Shown here: positions 17,203 to 25,736 of the stretch, one piece after another
Layout: every line of letters begins with the position of its first letter
Numbering within the stretch: the stretch's first letter is position 1
The notes under the pieces: generated by a model
Told to the model about the DNA's origin: nothing
The model's database searches: none
What the model saw: the letters and a program-made list of their open reading frames with translations, nothing else
Made by a program: the position numbers and the translations under genes
Source of the DNA: JAICXG01 sp036494545
Lineage (GTDB): Bacteria > Verrucomicrobiota > Verrucomicrobiia > Chthoniobacterales > UBA10450
DNA length: 64,000 nt
Direction of reading: 5' to 3'
Assembly: GCA_036494545.1 (NCBI GenBank)
Contig: DASXOB010000022.1
Coordinates: 124,001-188,000, forward strand

Positions 17203-19239
17203 CTAACGATCGGCGAGCGGAAGCTGCGCCAGACTAACGAACTCACTCTCGTGCAGGACGAACGGCTTCGTTCCGCGCAGGAGCCGCCACCATTGCCAGA
17301 CACACCCGGCTACGATGAGAAAGACCAAACCAAGAAAAGCGAGCGCTACGAGCGCATCGATCCGCCAGATGAGAGCCTGACGCACGAAATCGACGTTTGT
17401 CGGCTGGAGCGCGACCTTTGCATCCAGCATTCGCGCGCCACTCAGGAAACCAATTCTCGGATCGTCGGAAAGAATCTTCAGATAACCGGCGGAGAACGTA
17501 ACCGCGATCATGAAGAGAAGCGGCAGGAGCGTCGTCCAGATGTAACGGGCCTTTCCCATCTTGATCAGAATGGTCGTGCCGAGACAAAGGGCGATCACGG
17601 AAAGAAGTTGATTGGCCAGACCGAAGAGCGGCCAAAGACTGTTGATTCCGCCTAACGGATCGAGCACGCCCTGGTAAAGAAACCAGCCCCAGGCTGCGAC
17701 CAGAAGAAGACTGCTGAAGAGATTAGCGCCTAACGACTGCGTGTTGCCAAGCGGCCGCCAAAGATTCCCTAACAGGTCCTGGAGCAGAAAACGCCCGACG
17801 CGCGTGCCGGCATCAATCGTGGTGAGGATGAAAAGGGCCTCGAACATGATGGCGAAGTGATACCAGAGAGCGAGGGCGGTCGGACTGGCCGAGACCCGCG
17901 CAAACATGTGCGCCATGCCAACAGCGAAAGTGGGCGCACCCCCCGCGCGGCCGAACATCGTGTCCTCGCCCAACTGATGGGCGAGTTGTGTCATTTCGGC
18001 TTCCACAACGGGAAATCCAGCCGCGGAAACCTTTGCCACCACCTCGCTAGGCGTACCCTTTGCATTGATTGCGAAGTATTGGCCGGGAGGAAGAACGCAG
18101 GCCGCGATCAGGGCCATGAGCGCCACCATCATTTCTGTCACCATCGCGCCGTAGCCGATATCGCGTATCCGCGCTTCGCGCTCCAGCATCTTGGGCGTCG
18201 TACCGGAAGCGATCAGCGAGTGAAAACCCGAGACCGCGCCGCAGGCGATGGTGATGCAGACAAACGGGAAGACCGGTCCGGCAAATACCAGTCCGGTGCC
18301 GTCGATGAAACGCGAGAGCGCCGGCATTTGCAGAATGGGATGTATTACAATGACCGCTAGTGCGAGAGCCGCGACAGTCCCCAGCTTCAAAAAAGTGCTG
18401 AGATAATCGCGCGGCGTGAGGAGCAGCCAGATCGGCAGAGCGGAGGCAGCAAACCCATAAATCATGATGGCCCAGGCGAGCCATTTTTGGTCCTGGCGAA
18501 ACCAGCCTTCCAAAGTGGGAAATCGTCCGAGAAACTGGCCGGCCCAAACGGCGAAGACCAGGCCTAACAATCCAAAGACCGTCATCCATCCCACGCCAAC
18601 TCTGCCGGAGCGAAGCCCACCGCCCATGAGGAGTGCGATGGGAATGGTCATGGCCATGGTGAAAACTCCCCACGGGCTTTTCGCGAGCGCCTGGACCACG
18701 ACGAGAGCAAGAACCGCCAGCAGGATGATCATAATGGCAAGCACACTGATGAGAGCGAGTCCGCCCACCGCGCTGCCAATTTCTTCTTTCACCATCTGGC
18801 CTAGCGTTTTCCCGCGCCGGCGTACCGAAGCGAAGAGCACGATCATGTCGTGCACGCCGCCGCCTAACGTTGCCCCAATGAAAATCCAAAGCGCGCCCGG
18901 GAGATAACCAAATTGCGCGGCGAGCACCGGACCCACCAGTGGACCCGGACCGGCGATGGCAGCGAAGTGATGGCCGAAGGTCATCCAGCGACTGGTCGGA
19001 ACAAAGTCCTTTCCGTCATCCACCACAAGCGCGGGAGTGGCGCGATCGTCGTTCAAGACAAGCACTTTCGTCGCGAGCCATTTACTGTAGAACCGATAGC
19101 TGATCGCCGCCGCGCAAAGTCCGGCGAGAACAATCCAGAGCGCATTGATCGGTTCGCCACGGGCCAACGCAAGGACGGCCACCGCCATTGCGCCAAGAAT
19201 CGTAATGCCGAGCCAGAGGACCAGTTTCACCACGCGCAT
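17203..19239 (-). CDS. cstA: Carbon starvation protein CstA (peptide/pyruvate transporter)
   Basis: A 678-residue polytopic membrane protein with about 16-18 hydrophobic helices. Family blocks are clear: a conserved segment with TFGHHFAAIAGPGPLVGPVL (near 87-106) and GGGVHDMIVLFASVRR (near 126-141). CstA is a conserved permease induced on carbon starvation in E. coli and linked to peptide and pyruvate uptake. It is followed by the M42 aminopeptidase 5 bases after its stop. The gene lies downstream of valS on the same strand, but a strong terminator (19260-19288) separates the two, so it should have its own promoter in the short gap between that terminator and its ATG at 19239. Several 9-mers or near-copies lie in it (17650, 17728, 18561, 18862). 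Confidence 0.92.
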   Translation of the reverse strand: MRVVKLVLWLGITILGAMAVAVLALARGEPINALWIVLAGLCAAAISYRFYSKWLATKVLVLNDDRATPALVVDDGKDFVPTSRWMTFGHHFAAIAGPGPLVGPVLAAQFGYLPGALWIFIGATLGGGVHDMIVLFASVRRRGKTLGQMVKEEIGSAVGGLALISVLAIMIILLAVLALVVVQALAKSPWGVFTMAMTIPIALLMGGGLRSGRVGVGWMTVFGLLGLVFAVWAGQFLGRFPTLEGWFRQDQKWLAWAIMIYGFAASALPIWLLLTPRDYLSTFLKLGTVAALALAVIVIHPILQMPALSRFIDGTGLVFAGPVFPFVCITIACGAVSGFHSLIASGTTPKMLEREARIRDIGYGAMVTEMMVALMALIAACVLPPGQYFAINAKGTPSEVVAKVSAAGFPVVEAEMTQLAHQLGEDTMFGRAGGAPTFAVGMAHMFARVSASPTALALWYHFAIMFEALFILTTIDAGTRVGRFLLQDLLGNLWRPLGNTQSLGANLFSSLLLVAAWGWFLYQGVLDPLGGINSLWPLFGLANQLLSVIALCLGTTILIKMGKARYIWTTLLPLLFMIAVTFSAGYLKILSDDPRIGFLSGARMLDAKVALQPTNVDFVRQALIWRIDALVALAFLGLVFLIVAGCVWQWWRLLRGTKPFVLHESEFVSLAQLPLADR

Positions 19240-19259
19240 CGCTTCGATTGTCGAAAGAT

Positions 19260-19288
19260 AAAAAACCAGCGCAAGCCTTCAGCTTGCG
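19260..19288 (-). terminator. Rho-independent terminator of valS
   Basis: Read on the minus strand, a perfect 7-bp stem (CGCAAGC/GCTTGCG) with a 5-base loop is followed four bases later by six T residues. It lies 31 bases past the valS stop codon. Confidence 0.8.
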
Positions 19289-19319
19289 GTTCGTTAGGCA
19301 ACAGGCAGCGGAACGTCGC

Positions 19320-21968
19320 TTACTCCAGGCTCGCCCGCATCCGTTGCAGTTGTTCCAGTCGCTCCATAAAACTCTTCTCCCGCTGGCGATGCTCGGCGAC
19401 CACAGCCGCCGGGGCGTTGGCGACGAAGTTCTCGTTCGCCAGTTTTTTCCGCGCGGTTACGAGCTCCGTTTCGATCTTCGCGATTTCCTTGTCGAGCCGC
19501 GCGCCTTCCGCTTCGAGATCGATCAAACCTTGCAGCGGGAGATACAACTCGCCCAGCGGCGTGAGCGCACTCGGCGTGCCCTTCTTCGCCTCGTATTTCG
19601 CCGGGAGATCGAGCCGCTCAGCGTTGAGCAGAATGCGCAACGCCGCCGCTTCTTCCTCCGGCAACTCACGCGAAGGAACGAGGACGAAAACCACGCGCTT
19701 GTTCGAGGCAATGTTGAAATCGCGTCGTAAACGCCGAGCCGCCGTCACGCTCTCGTATTTATCGCTGGCAAACTGCTCATCGTTAGGCGTTAGGCCGTAG
19801 TTCAGTTTGAACTCGTTATCCAGTGGCTCCGGCCAGCGCGCGAATTGAATCGTCTTTGCGCCCTGCGCGGCGGGAAGATCGAGATTGTATCCCAGCCCGT
19901 GCCAGAGTTCCTCGGTGATGAATGGCATGAACGGATGCAGCAGCCGCAGAACATGACCGAGCACGAAATCGATCACGGCCAATGTCGTCGCCTTCCGCGC
20001 GGGATCCTCACCGCTCGCCTTGCTCGCCTCCAGATACCAATCGCAAAATTCGCTCCAGAAGAAGCGGTAGAGTGCCTGGGCGGCTTCGTTGAATCGATAA
20101 TTCCGCAGGGCGTCCGTCGTCGCACGGATGGCGCCGTCGAGCCGAAAGAGAATCCACTTATCGTCACTCGTTAAGCGCGGCGGCTCGATCTCGCCCTCGA
20201 CTTCGCCGCCCTGCATCTGGCGGTAGCGGGCGGCATTCCAAAGCTTGTTCGCAAAGTTACGGCCTTCCTCGATCTGCTTCTCGTCGAAGCGAATATCCTG
20301 CCCGGTGGGTGCGATCCGCATCAGGCCGAAGCGCAAACCGTCGGCGCCATATTTGTCGATCAGGTCGAGTGGATCGGGCGAATTGCCTAACGACTTGCTC
20401 ATCTTCCGGCCCTGCGCGTCGCGAATGATGCCGGTAAAAAATACTTCGCCGAAAGGAACTTCGCCCGTGTACTCGAGTCCGGCCATGATCATGCGCGCGA
20501 CCCAAAAGAAAATGATATCAGGCGCGGTCACGAGATCGCTTGTCGGGTAAAATTTCGCGCGCGTGGCGGAATCCATCGTTTCAAATGGCCAAAGCCAGCT
20601 GGAAAACCAGGTATCGAGCACATCAGGGTCTTGCGCCCAGTTTTCGGCGTCGTTAGGCGGCTCGATATCGACATGGAGATTGGCAGGATCAGTCTTGCTG
20701 TACCAAACCGGAATACGGTGACCCCACCAGAGTTGGCGGCTGATGCACCAGTCCTGGATGTTTTCCAGCCAATGCTGATAAACGGCTGTCCAGCGCTCGG
20801 GACGAAAATGGACTTTTTCTTCAGGGCCTACCGCCGCGCGCGCTTCTTCCACCCGCGGATACTTCAGGAACCATTGTTCACTCAGGCGCGGCTCGATCGG
20901 CACCCCGGCACGCTCACTGAAACCGACCGTGCTTTCGTGCGACTCTTCCTTCGCGAGCAGCCCACGTTCCGCCAGCATTTCGCCCGCCTCTTTTCGAGCG
21001 ATGAATCGGTCAAGTCCATCCAGCTCGGGCACGTTAGGGCAATTGATTTTGCCGTCAGGATGCAAAACGTCGATTACCGGCAGGTTGTGGCGCTGACCGA
21101 TTTCGAAATCGAGTTTGTCGTGGGTGGGAGTCACCTTGAGCACGCCGGTCCCAAATTCCGGGTCGATCCCTTCATCGGCAATGACTGGAATCTCAGCCCG
21201 ATCCAGCGGGCGCCAGACTTTCTTGCCTAACGAACTTGCGTAACGCGGATCGCGAGGGTGAACCGCCAGCGCCACGTCGGCCATGATGGTTTCTGGACGA
21301 GTGGTCGCGACTTCCAGATAGCGGCCGGGGGCATCGACCAACTCGTAACGCACGTAGTAGAGCGTCGATTTCTGCGGCGTCGGAATCACTTCCTCATCGG
21401 AAAGCGCGGTCAGCGCCACCGGATCCCAGTTCACCATCCGGCGCCCGCGATAGATCAGGCCTTTGCGATAAAGATCGACAAAAGTTTGCTCTACGGCGCG
21501 CGAATAGGCGGAATCCATCGTGAAACGCTCGCGCGACCAATCGCAGGAACAGCCGAGCCGTTTCAATTGCTCGATGATGATTCCACCATGTTTTTCTTTC
21601 CAGGCCCAGACTCGCCTAACGAATTCGTCGCGTCCGAGATCGTGTCGGGTCTTTTTTTCCTCCTTGCGCAACTGCCGCTCGACCACCGTCTGGGTGGCGA
21701 TGCCGGCGTGGTCGACGCCGGGAAGCCAGAGCACTTCCTTGCCGAGCATGCGCGCGCGACGGGCGAGGATGTCCTGGATGGTGTTATTGAGGACGTGGCC
21801 GAGGGTGAGAACGCCGGTGACGTTAGGCGGAGGAATGACGATGGAATAGGGCGGCTTCGGCGAGTCTGGGTCGGCTTCGAAATAGCGTGCGCCTAACCAC
21901 TGCGCATACCATTTAGCCTCAACCGCCGCCGGTTCGTAAGCCTTCGAAATCTCCCCCATGGGCTGCAA
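19320..21968 (-). CDS. valS: Valyl-tRNA synthetase
   Basis: An 882-residue class I aminoacyl-tRNA synthetase charging tRNA-Val. The HIGH-type motif is TLGHV (55-59) after PPPNVTG, and the second signature is KMSKSLGN near 520. The large CP1 editing domain is present (about 190-400, with TTRPETI and TPTHDKLD), and a C-terminal coiled-coil arm (from about 810) ends the protein, as is usual for ValRS. Length fits the family. Two possible ATG starts lie at 21968 and three codons later (21959). It diverges from the small cupin gene and ends at a strong terminator. Five 9-mer copies occur in it (19780, 20385, 20650, 21225, 21614), so even a strongly conserved housekeeping gene carries the motif. 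Confidence 0.96.
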   Translation of the reverse strand: MQPMGEISKAYEPAAVEAKWYAQWLGARYFEADPDSPKPPYSIVIPPPNVTGVLTLGHVLNNTIQDILARRARMLGKEVLWLPGVDHAGIATQTVVERQLRKEEKKTRHDLGRDEFVRRVWAWKEKHGGIIIEQLKRLGCSCDWSRERFTMDSAYSRAVEQTFVDLYRKGLIYRGRRMVNWDPVALTALSDEEVIPTPQKSTLYYVRYELVDAPGRYLEVATTRPETIMADVALAVHPRDPRYASSLGKKVWRPLDRAEIPVIADEGIDPEFGTGVLKVTPTHDKLDFEIGQRHNLPVIDVLHPDGKINCPNVPELDGLDRFIARKEAGEMLAERGLLAKEESHESTVGFSERAGVPIEPRLSEQWFLKYPRVEEARAAVGPEEKVHFRPERWTAVYQHWLENIQDWCISRQLWWGHRIPVWYSKTDPANLHVDIEPPNDAENWAQDPDVLDTWFSSWLWPFETMDSATRAKFYPTSDLVTAPDIIFFWVARMIMAGLEYTGEVPFGEVFFTGIIRDAQGRKMSKSLGNSPDPLDLIDKYGADGLRFGLMRIAPTGQDIRFDEKQIEEGRNFANKLWNAARYRQMQGGEVEGEIEPPRLTSDDKWILFRLDGAIRATTDALRNYRFNEAAQALYRFFWSEFCDWYLEASKASGEDPARKATTLAVIDFVLGHVLRLLHPFMPFITEELWHGLGYNLDLPAAQGAKTIQFARWPEPLDNEFKLNYGLTPNDEQFASDKYESVTAARRLRRDFNIASNKRVVFVLVPSRELPEEEAAALRILLNAERLDLPAKYEAKKGTPSALTPLGELYLPLQGLIDLEAEGARLDKEIAKIETELVTARKKLANENFVANAPAAVVAEHRQREKSFMERLEQLQRMRASLE

Positions 21969-22033
21969 TCATCGAAGAGCGGACCGCGATTGCAAAACGA
22001 AAACCCGCACGCCGATGTGCTAGACTTCACGCC

Positions 22034-22396
22034 ATGGAAAAAGTGAACCTGGAGGAAAAGTTTTCCGCCTTCAGCGAACATTGGCGGCCGAAAGTCGTAG
22101 CGGAGCTAAACGGCCAGGAAGTGAAGCTGGTAAAGTTTCAGGGTCAGTTTCTCTGGCATCACCACGAGACGGAAGATGAATTGTTCCTGGTTTGGCGCGG
22201 ACGCATGCGAGTGGAGTTTCGTGATCGCGTCGTCACGCTGGGCCCGGGTGAATTTCTTGTTGTCCCGCGCGGAGTCGAACACCGAACCTCCTCCGATGAA
22301 GAGACAGAAGTGATTCTTTTCGAGCCCGCCGCAACACGCAACACCGGCGATCAAATCGATTCGACGCTGACCGCGCCGGGCGGGATTCGAGTCTGA
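22034..22396 (+). CDS. Small single-domain cupin protein
   Basis: A 120-residue protein that is almost all one cupin barrel. Motif 1 reads FLWHHHETEDELFLVWRG (about 38-55: His pair, Glu) and motif 2 GPGEFLVVPRGVEHR (about 73-87: His), so the usual metal ligands are kept. It should bind one divalent metal; small cupins of this group have varied or unknown roles. The gene diverges from valS across 65 bases and converges on the S9 peptidase gene. A hairpin formed by two inverted 9-mer copies (22473-22508) follows about 77 bases past its stop. Confidence 0.8.
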   Translation: MEKVNLEEKFSAFSEHWRPKVVAELNGQEVKLVKFQGQFLWHHHETEDELFLVWRGRMRVEFRDRVVTLGPGEFLVVPRGVEHRTSSDEETEVILFEPAATRNTGDQIDSTLTAPGGIRV

Positions 22397-22472
22397 GTCC
22401 GCGACCGGTAAAACCTTCCAGATCCACTACCTGCCGGGCGCAGAATAGGCTTTCCTGCGCCAAGCAATCGCG

Positions 22473-22508
22473 GCCTAACGAGTGAGGTCGGCAACCGCTT
22501 CGTTAGGC
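22473..22508. terminator. Inverted pair of the 9-mer forming a possible bidirectional terminator
   Basis: GCCTAACGA (22473-22481) and its reverse complement (22500-22508) make a perfect 9-bp stem with an 18-base loop. The pair sits between two convergent genes, and the right arm contains the stop codon of the S9 peptidase gene. There is no strong T-run. Uptake-sequence pairs in Neisseria and Haemophilus often form such hairpins. Confidence 0.5.
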
Positions 22509-24461
22509 AGAAGGTTGCAAATATTTTGCGAGGAACTTCTCCATCGCCTCATAGAAATCGAAACGATTCTCTTCGTTGTGAAAACCGTGGCCTTCGTTCT
22601 CTTTCACCATGTACTCGACGTCGACGCCCCGCTTTTTCAGAGCAACCACCATCTGATCTGACTCCGCCTTGTTCACCCGTGGATCATGCGCGCCCTGTGC
22701 GACGAAGAGAGGCGTCTTGATCTTGTCCGCATGCATCACAGGTGAAGCGGCCTCCAGCATCGCCTTGTCTTTCACTGGATCGCCCACCATGGCATGCATC
22801 TGATCGAGGAACGGCTTCCAATACGGCGGAATAGTATTCATGAAGGTAAACATGTTGGCGACACCCACGTAATCCACCGCCGCCGCATAGAGATCGGGGG
22901 TAAAGGTGACGCCAGCGAGAGTGGCATAGCCGCCGTAACTGCCACCATAAATGGCGACCCGTTTTGGATCGGCAATGCCTTGCTTGACCAGCCATTGCAC
23001 CCCGTCGGTGATGTCATCCTGCATCTTTTGTCCCCACTGCTTGAAAGAAGCTTCCCAGAATTTGCGCCCGTAACCGGTCGAGCCGCGGAAGTTCATTTGC
23101 AGCACGGCATAACCGCGATTGGCGAGAAACTGGACTTCCGGATTAAAACCCCACGTGTCGCGGAACCATGGACCGCCATGCGGATTGACCACCACTGGCA
23201 GGTTCTTCGCTTCTCGCCCGAGCGGCAGAGTGAGGTAACCATGAATTGTTAGACCATCGCGGCTCTGGTATTCGATCGGTTTCATGTGCGCCAGTTGGTT
23301 TTCCTTTAACCAGGGCGCGACGTCGACCAGCTTCGTCAGGCTGCCAGTGGTTGCGTCATACAAATGCCGCGAGCCCGGCGAGCGATCGTTGCTCGCCATC
23401 ACGATAAATTTGTCTTCCGCTTTGTCATTCGCCACGACCTCGACTTCATATCCTGGCAACTTTTGCGCGAGCGTCTGATACATTTGCTGGGTTTGCGGGT
23501 CGAAAAAGTTCCGCTCCGGTTTCCAGGTCGTAAAGGTGGCAAAGGTAATCACCTTGCGCTTCTTCGAGTAAGCCAGTGAGTCGACATCCACCTCCGGATT
23601 TTCATAAAGCTTCTCCAGTTCCTTCCCGGTGTCCGGATCGATCATCACCACCGCCTGCCGATCGCGACCGATGTTGGAGGTCGCATAGAGATTCTTATTA
23701 TCGAAGGTGTAAAATTGTGGCCCGAGCGATTCGCGGAAATCGGTCGTAAGCACTTTCTTGAAGGGCGTCTTCTCGTCCGGGCGCGTCAGCAGACTGGCAT
23801 TCACGCCGTCGGTTTCGGTCGCCGCGCGAATCACTCCGGCGTGATCGGTGATCCAGTGATCTACCTTGCCCGGGTTCTGCGCCACCATCTTCATCTCGCC
23901 GGTCTCGACGTTGATTCGAAACGCGTCGAACACTTCCGGGTTGCGTTTATTCAGAGTGATCAGCATGTCGCTCTCGGAGACATCCTGAAGGTCATCGATG
24001 ATGTCGCTGCGCACTTTCGCAAACGGTGTCAGATCTTTCACTTCACCGGTCTTAAGATCGACACGCTTGAGGTGAAAATTTTCGTCGCCCTTCGTATCCA
24101 TCGCATAAACGACGAATGTGTTTGCCTTCCAGGCGTAGGTGCGGATGTCGCGGTCTTTCTCACTCGTCACCCGTTTGGCTTCCCCGCCGTCGGTCGGGCG
24201 AACGAAGATGTTCATTCGGTTTTCCCACGGCTGCAGAAACGAAAGCGTCTTGCCGTCAGGGGAAATATCATAGCCGCGGCTGACTGGGTTTTTGAAAAAA
24301 TCGCGCAGCGGAACCTTCGGCGAGATTGCATTGGACTCGGCCTTCGTGGCTAAATCCGACGCCGCGGTCGAAGAAACCGCGCCCGGGGTTGTCGATGGAT
24401 TTTGCGCCAGCACGGCAATGGCAAAAAGGGCGACGATGATATAGGCGATAACGAATTTCAT
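22503..24461 (-). CDS. Secreted S9-family prolyl oligopeptidase-like peptidase
   Basis: A 652-residue protein with a signal peptide (about 1-20, ending VLAQ), a beta-propeller-like region (about 50-390), and a C-terminal alpha/beta-hydrolase domain. The nucleophile elbow is GGSYGGYA (Ser near 508), the acid Asp is in AHDPRVN (near 592), and the His is in EGHGFH (near 624), so the triad is complete. It most resembles acylaminoacyl peptidase/DPP-type S9 enzymes acting on peptides in the periplasm. Together with CstA, the M42 and the M20 enzymes it fits a peptide-scavenging lifestyle (inference). The stop codon lies inside one arm of the inverted 9-mer pair. Confidence 0.9.
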   Translation of the reverse strand: MKFVIAYIIVALFAIAVLAQNPSTTPGAVSSTAASDLATKAESNAISPKVPLRDFFKNPVSRGYDISPDGKTLSFLQPWENRMNIFVRPTDGGEAKRVTSEKDRDIRTYAWKANTFVVYAMDTKGDENFHLKRVDLKTGEVKDLTPFAKVRSDIIDDLQDVSESDMLITLNKRNPEVFDAFRINVETGEMKMVAQNPGKVDHWITDHAGVIRAATETDGVNASLLTRPDEKTPFKKVLTTDFRESLGPQFYTFDNKNLYATSNIGRDRQAVVMIDPDTGKELEKLYENPEVDVDSLAYSKKRKVITFATFTTWKPERNFFDPQTQQMYQTLAQKLPGYEVEVVANDKAEDKFIVMASNDRSPGSRHLYDATTGSLTKLVDVAPWLKENQLAHMKPIEYQSRDGLTIHGYLTLPLGREAKNLPVVVNPHGGPWFRDTWGFNPEVQFLANRGYAVLQMNFRGSTGYGRKFWEASFKQWGQKMQDDITDGVQWLVKQGIADPKRVAIYGGSYGGYATLAGVTFTPDLYAAAVDYVGVANMFTFMNTIPPYWKPFLDQMHAMVGDPVKDKAMLEAASPVMHADKIKTPLFVAQGAHDPRVNKAESDQMVVALKKRGVDVEYMVKENEGHGFHNEENRFDFYEAMEKFLAKYLQPSA

Positions 24462-24540
24462 ACTAGTTAGGGATATGATGCAGCGCGGGCTGCGTTTGGA
24501 TTCAATATCTTGTGAACCACCAATTCAAGCCCTCCCTTGC

Positions 24541-24572
24541 TCGCCGCCCAGGAATGCATTCCGGGGCGGCGA
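24541..24572. other. Long near-perfect hairpin between divergent genes
   Basis: TCGCCGCCC (24541-24549) pairs with GGGCGGCGA (24564-24572), and inside it GGAAT pairs with ATTCC after one mismatch, leaving a two-base centre. It lies 80 bases upstream of the S9 peptidase start and 108 bases upstream of the lipoprotein start. It lacks a T-run on either side, so an operator, a leader structure or a REP-like element is more likely than a terminator. Confidence 0.5.
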
Positions 24573-24680
24573 AGAAACGCGCGGAGTTGAACAACGTGCC
24601 GGATTGAATCGGAATTGTCTCTTGATCTTGGGTCCGCGCTCCGTTTTCGCCCAATCTTCGCCCCAACTCGCTTTTCCGTT

Positions 24681-25727
24681 ATGATCTCCACGATGCGCTC
24701 GTTTGCCGTCGTCGTGAGGCTCGGTTGCGCGCTTTCGCTTTTCCTGAGCGGTTGCTCGCGGCAGGGAACGGTCGAGCAGGCACCCGTTCAGTTCATCAAA
24801 GGTATGACCGTTTCCGCCCAAACCTGGGGCCGGGAATGGGCCACGCCGCAAATGGCGCAAACGCTGGATGAGCTAAAATCGTTAGGCGTCAACAGCATCG
24901 CCATTCATCCCTATGCCCAAATCGAAAACGACGGCCACGTCCGTTTCCGTAACGATGATGACTTTCGCCACATCACCGTACCGCTCGACTGGGCGCGCGA
25001 GCGCGGGTTATCGGTCATGCTCATTCCGCACATCGCCTACTGGGGCACAAAATTCCTCTGGCGCGGGGAGATCAACTTCCAGACACGAGGAGAATGGGAT
25101 CGCTTCTTCGACGACTACGAAACCTGGATTGTGCAGATGGCAAAACTGGCCGAAGCGCACGGCGCGCAAACGTTCTGCATCGGACTCGAGTTCACCCATG
25201 CGCAAGAGTTCGACGCCCGCTGGCGCAAGATCATTGCCGCCATCCGCCAGGTTTATCACGGTAAACTCACCTACGGTGGCAACTGGGATAGCTTTCAGAA
25301 AGTGACGTTCTGGGATGCGCTCGATTACCTCGGCGTCCTGGCTTATTTTCCCCTAACGAAAAGCCCTAACCCCACGGAGTCCGAAATCGCAGCCGCCTGG
25401 AAAGGCAAATGCATCGAACTCGCCAATTACTCAAAGGCGCACGCCGGAAAGAAATTCCTTTTCGTCGAGATCGGCTACAACTGCAGCGCGCGCGCGGCGG
25501 CCGAGCCGTGGGCTTTCAAGACGGGCGGCGAACATGCGGAAGAAGTGCAGCAACGTTGCATCACGGTCGCGCTCGATCTGCCCCTGCACTGCCCCCAGAT
25601 CGCTGGAATGTATTGGTGGAAATGGTTCCCTGACCTGCCCAATCGCGAGGAGGAGAATTACCGGCTGCAAACTCCCGCGATCAAAGCGCTCATTGCCAAG
25701 CATTGGAAACAGGAGGCAATACCCTAA
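24681..25727 (+). CDS. Lipoprotein with a TIM-barrel glycosidase-like domain (GH113-like)
   Basis: A 348-residue protein with a lipoprotein signal: basic start, hydrophobic core and lipobox LSGC (about residue 25). The rest reads as a TIM barrel like the GH113 beta-mannanase-like family. Landmarks are the substrate-loop segment IAIHPYAQIEND, the acid/base candidate in CIGLEFTHAQE (near 180), and a second Glu in KFLFVEIGYN (near 260), fitting a two-Glu retaining enzyme. The ATG at 24681 is preferred over 24615 because it puts the signal peptide near the N-terminus. The enzyme would be anchored in the envelope and act on a polysaccharide; the substrate cannot be told from sequence. It converges on mutL. 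Confidence 0.72.
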   Translation: MISTMRSFAVVVRLGCALSLFLSGCSRQGTVEQAPVQFIKGMTVSAQTWGREWATPQMAQTLDELKSLGVNSIAIHPYAQIENDGHVRFRNDDDFRHITVPLDWARERGLSVMLIPHIAYWGTKFLWRGEINFQTRGEWDRFFDDYETWIVQMAKLAEAHGAQTFCIGLEFTHAQEFDARWRKIIAAIRQVYHGKLTYGGNWDSFQKVTFWDALDYLGVLAYFPLTKSPNPTESEIAAAWKGKCIELANYSKAHAGKKFLFVEIGYNCSARAAAEPWAFKTGGEHAEEVQQRCITVALDLPLHCPQIAGMYWWKWFPDLPNREEENYRLQTPAIKALIAKHWKQEAIP

Positions 25728-25736
25728 AGCACCGGG

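Noticed and set aside
24475..24684. Small ORFs on both strands between the S9 peptidase and lipoprotein genes
   Set aside because: They overlap each other and a hairpin, have no ribosome-binding site or family resemblance.
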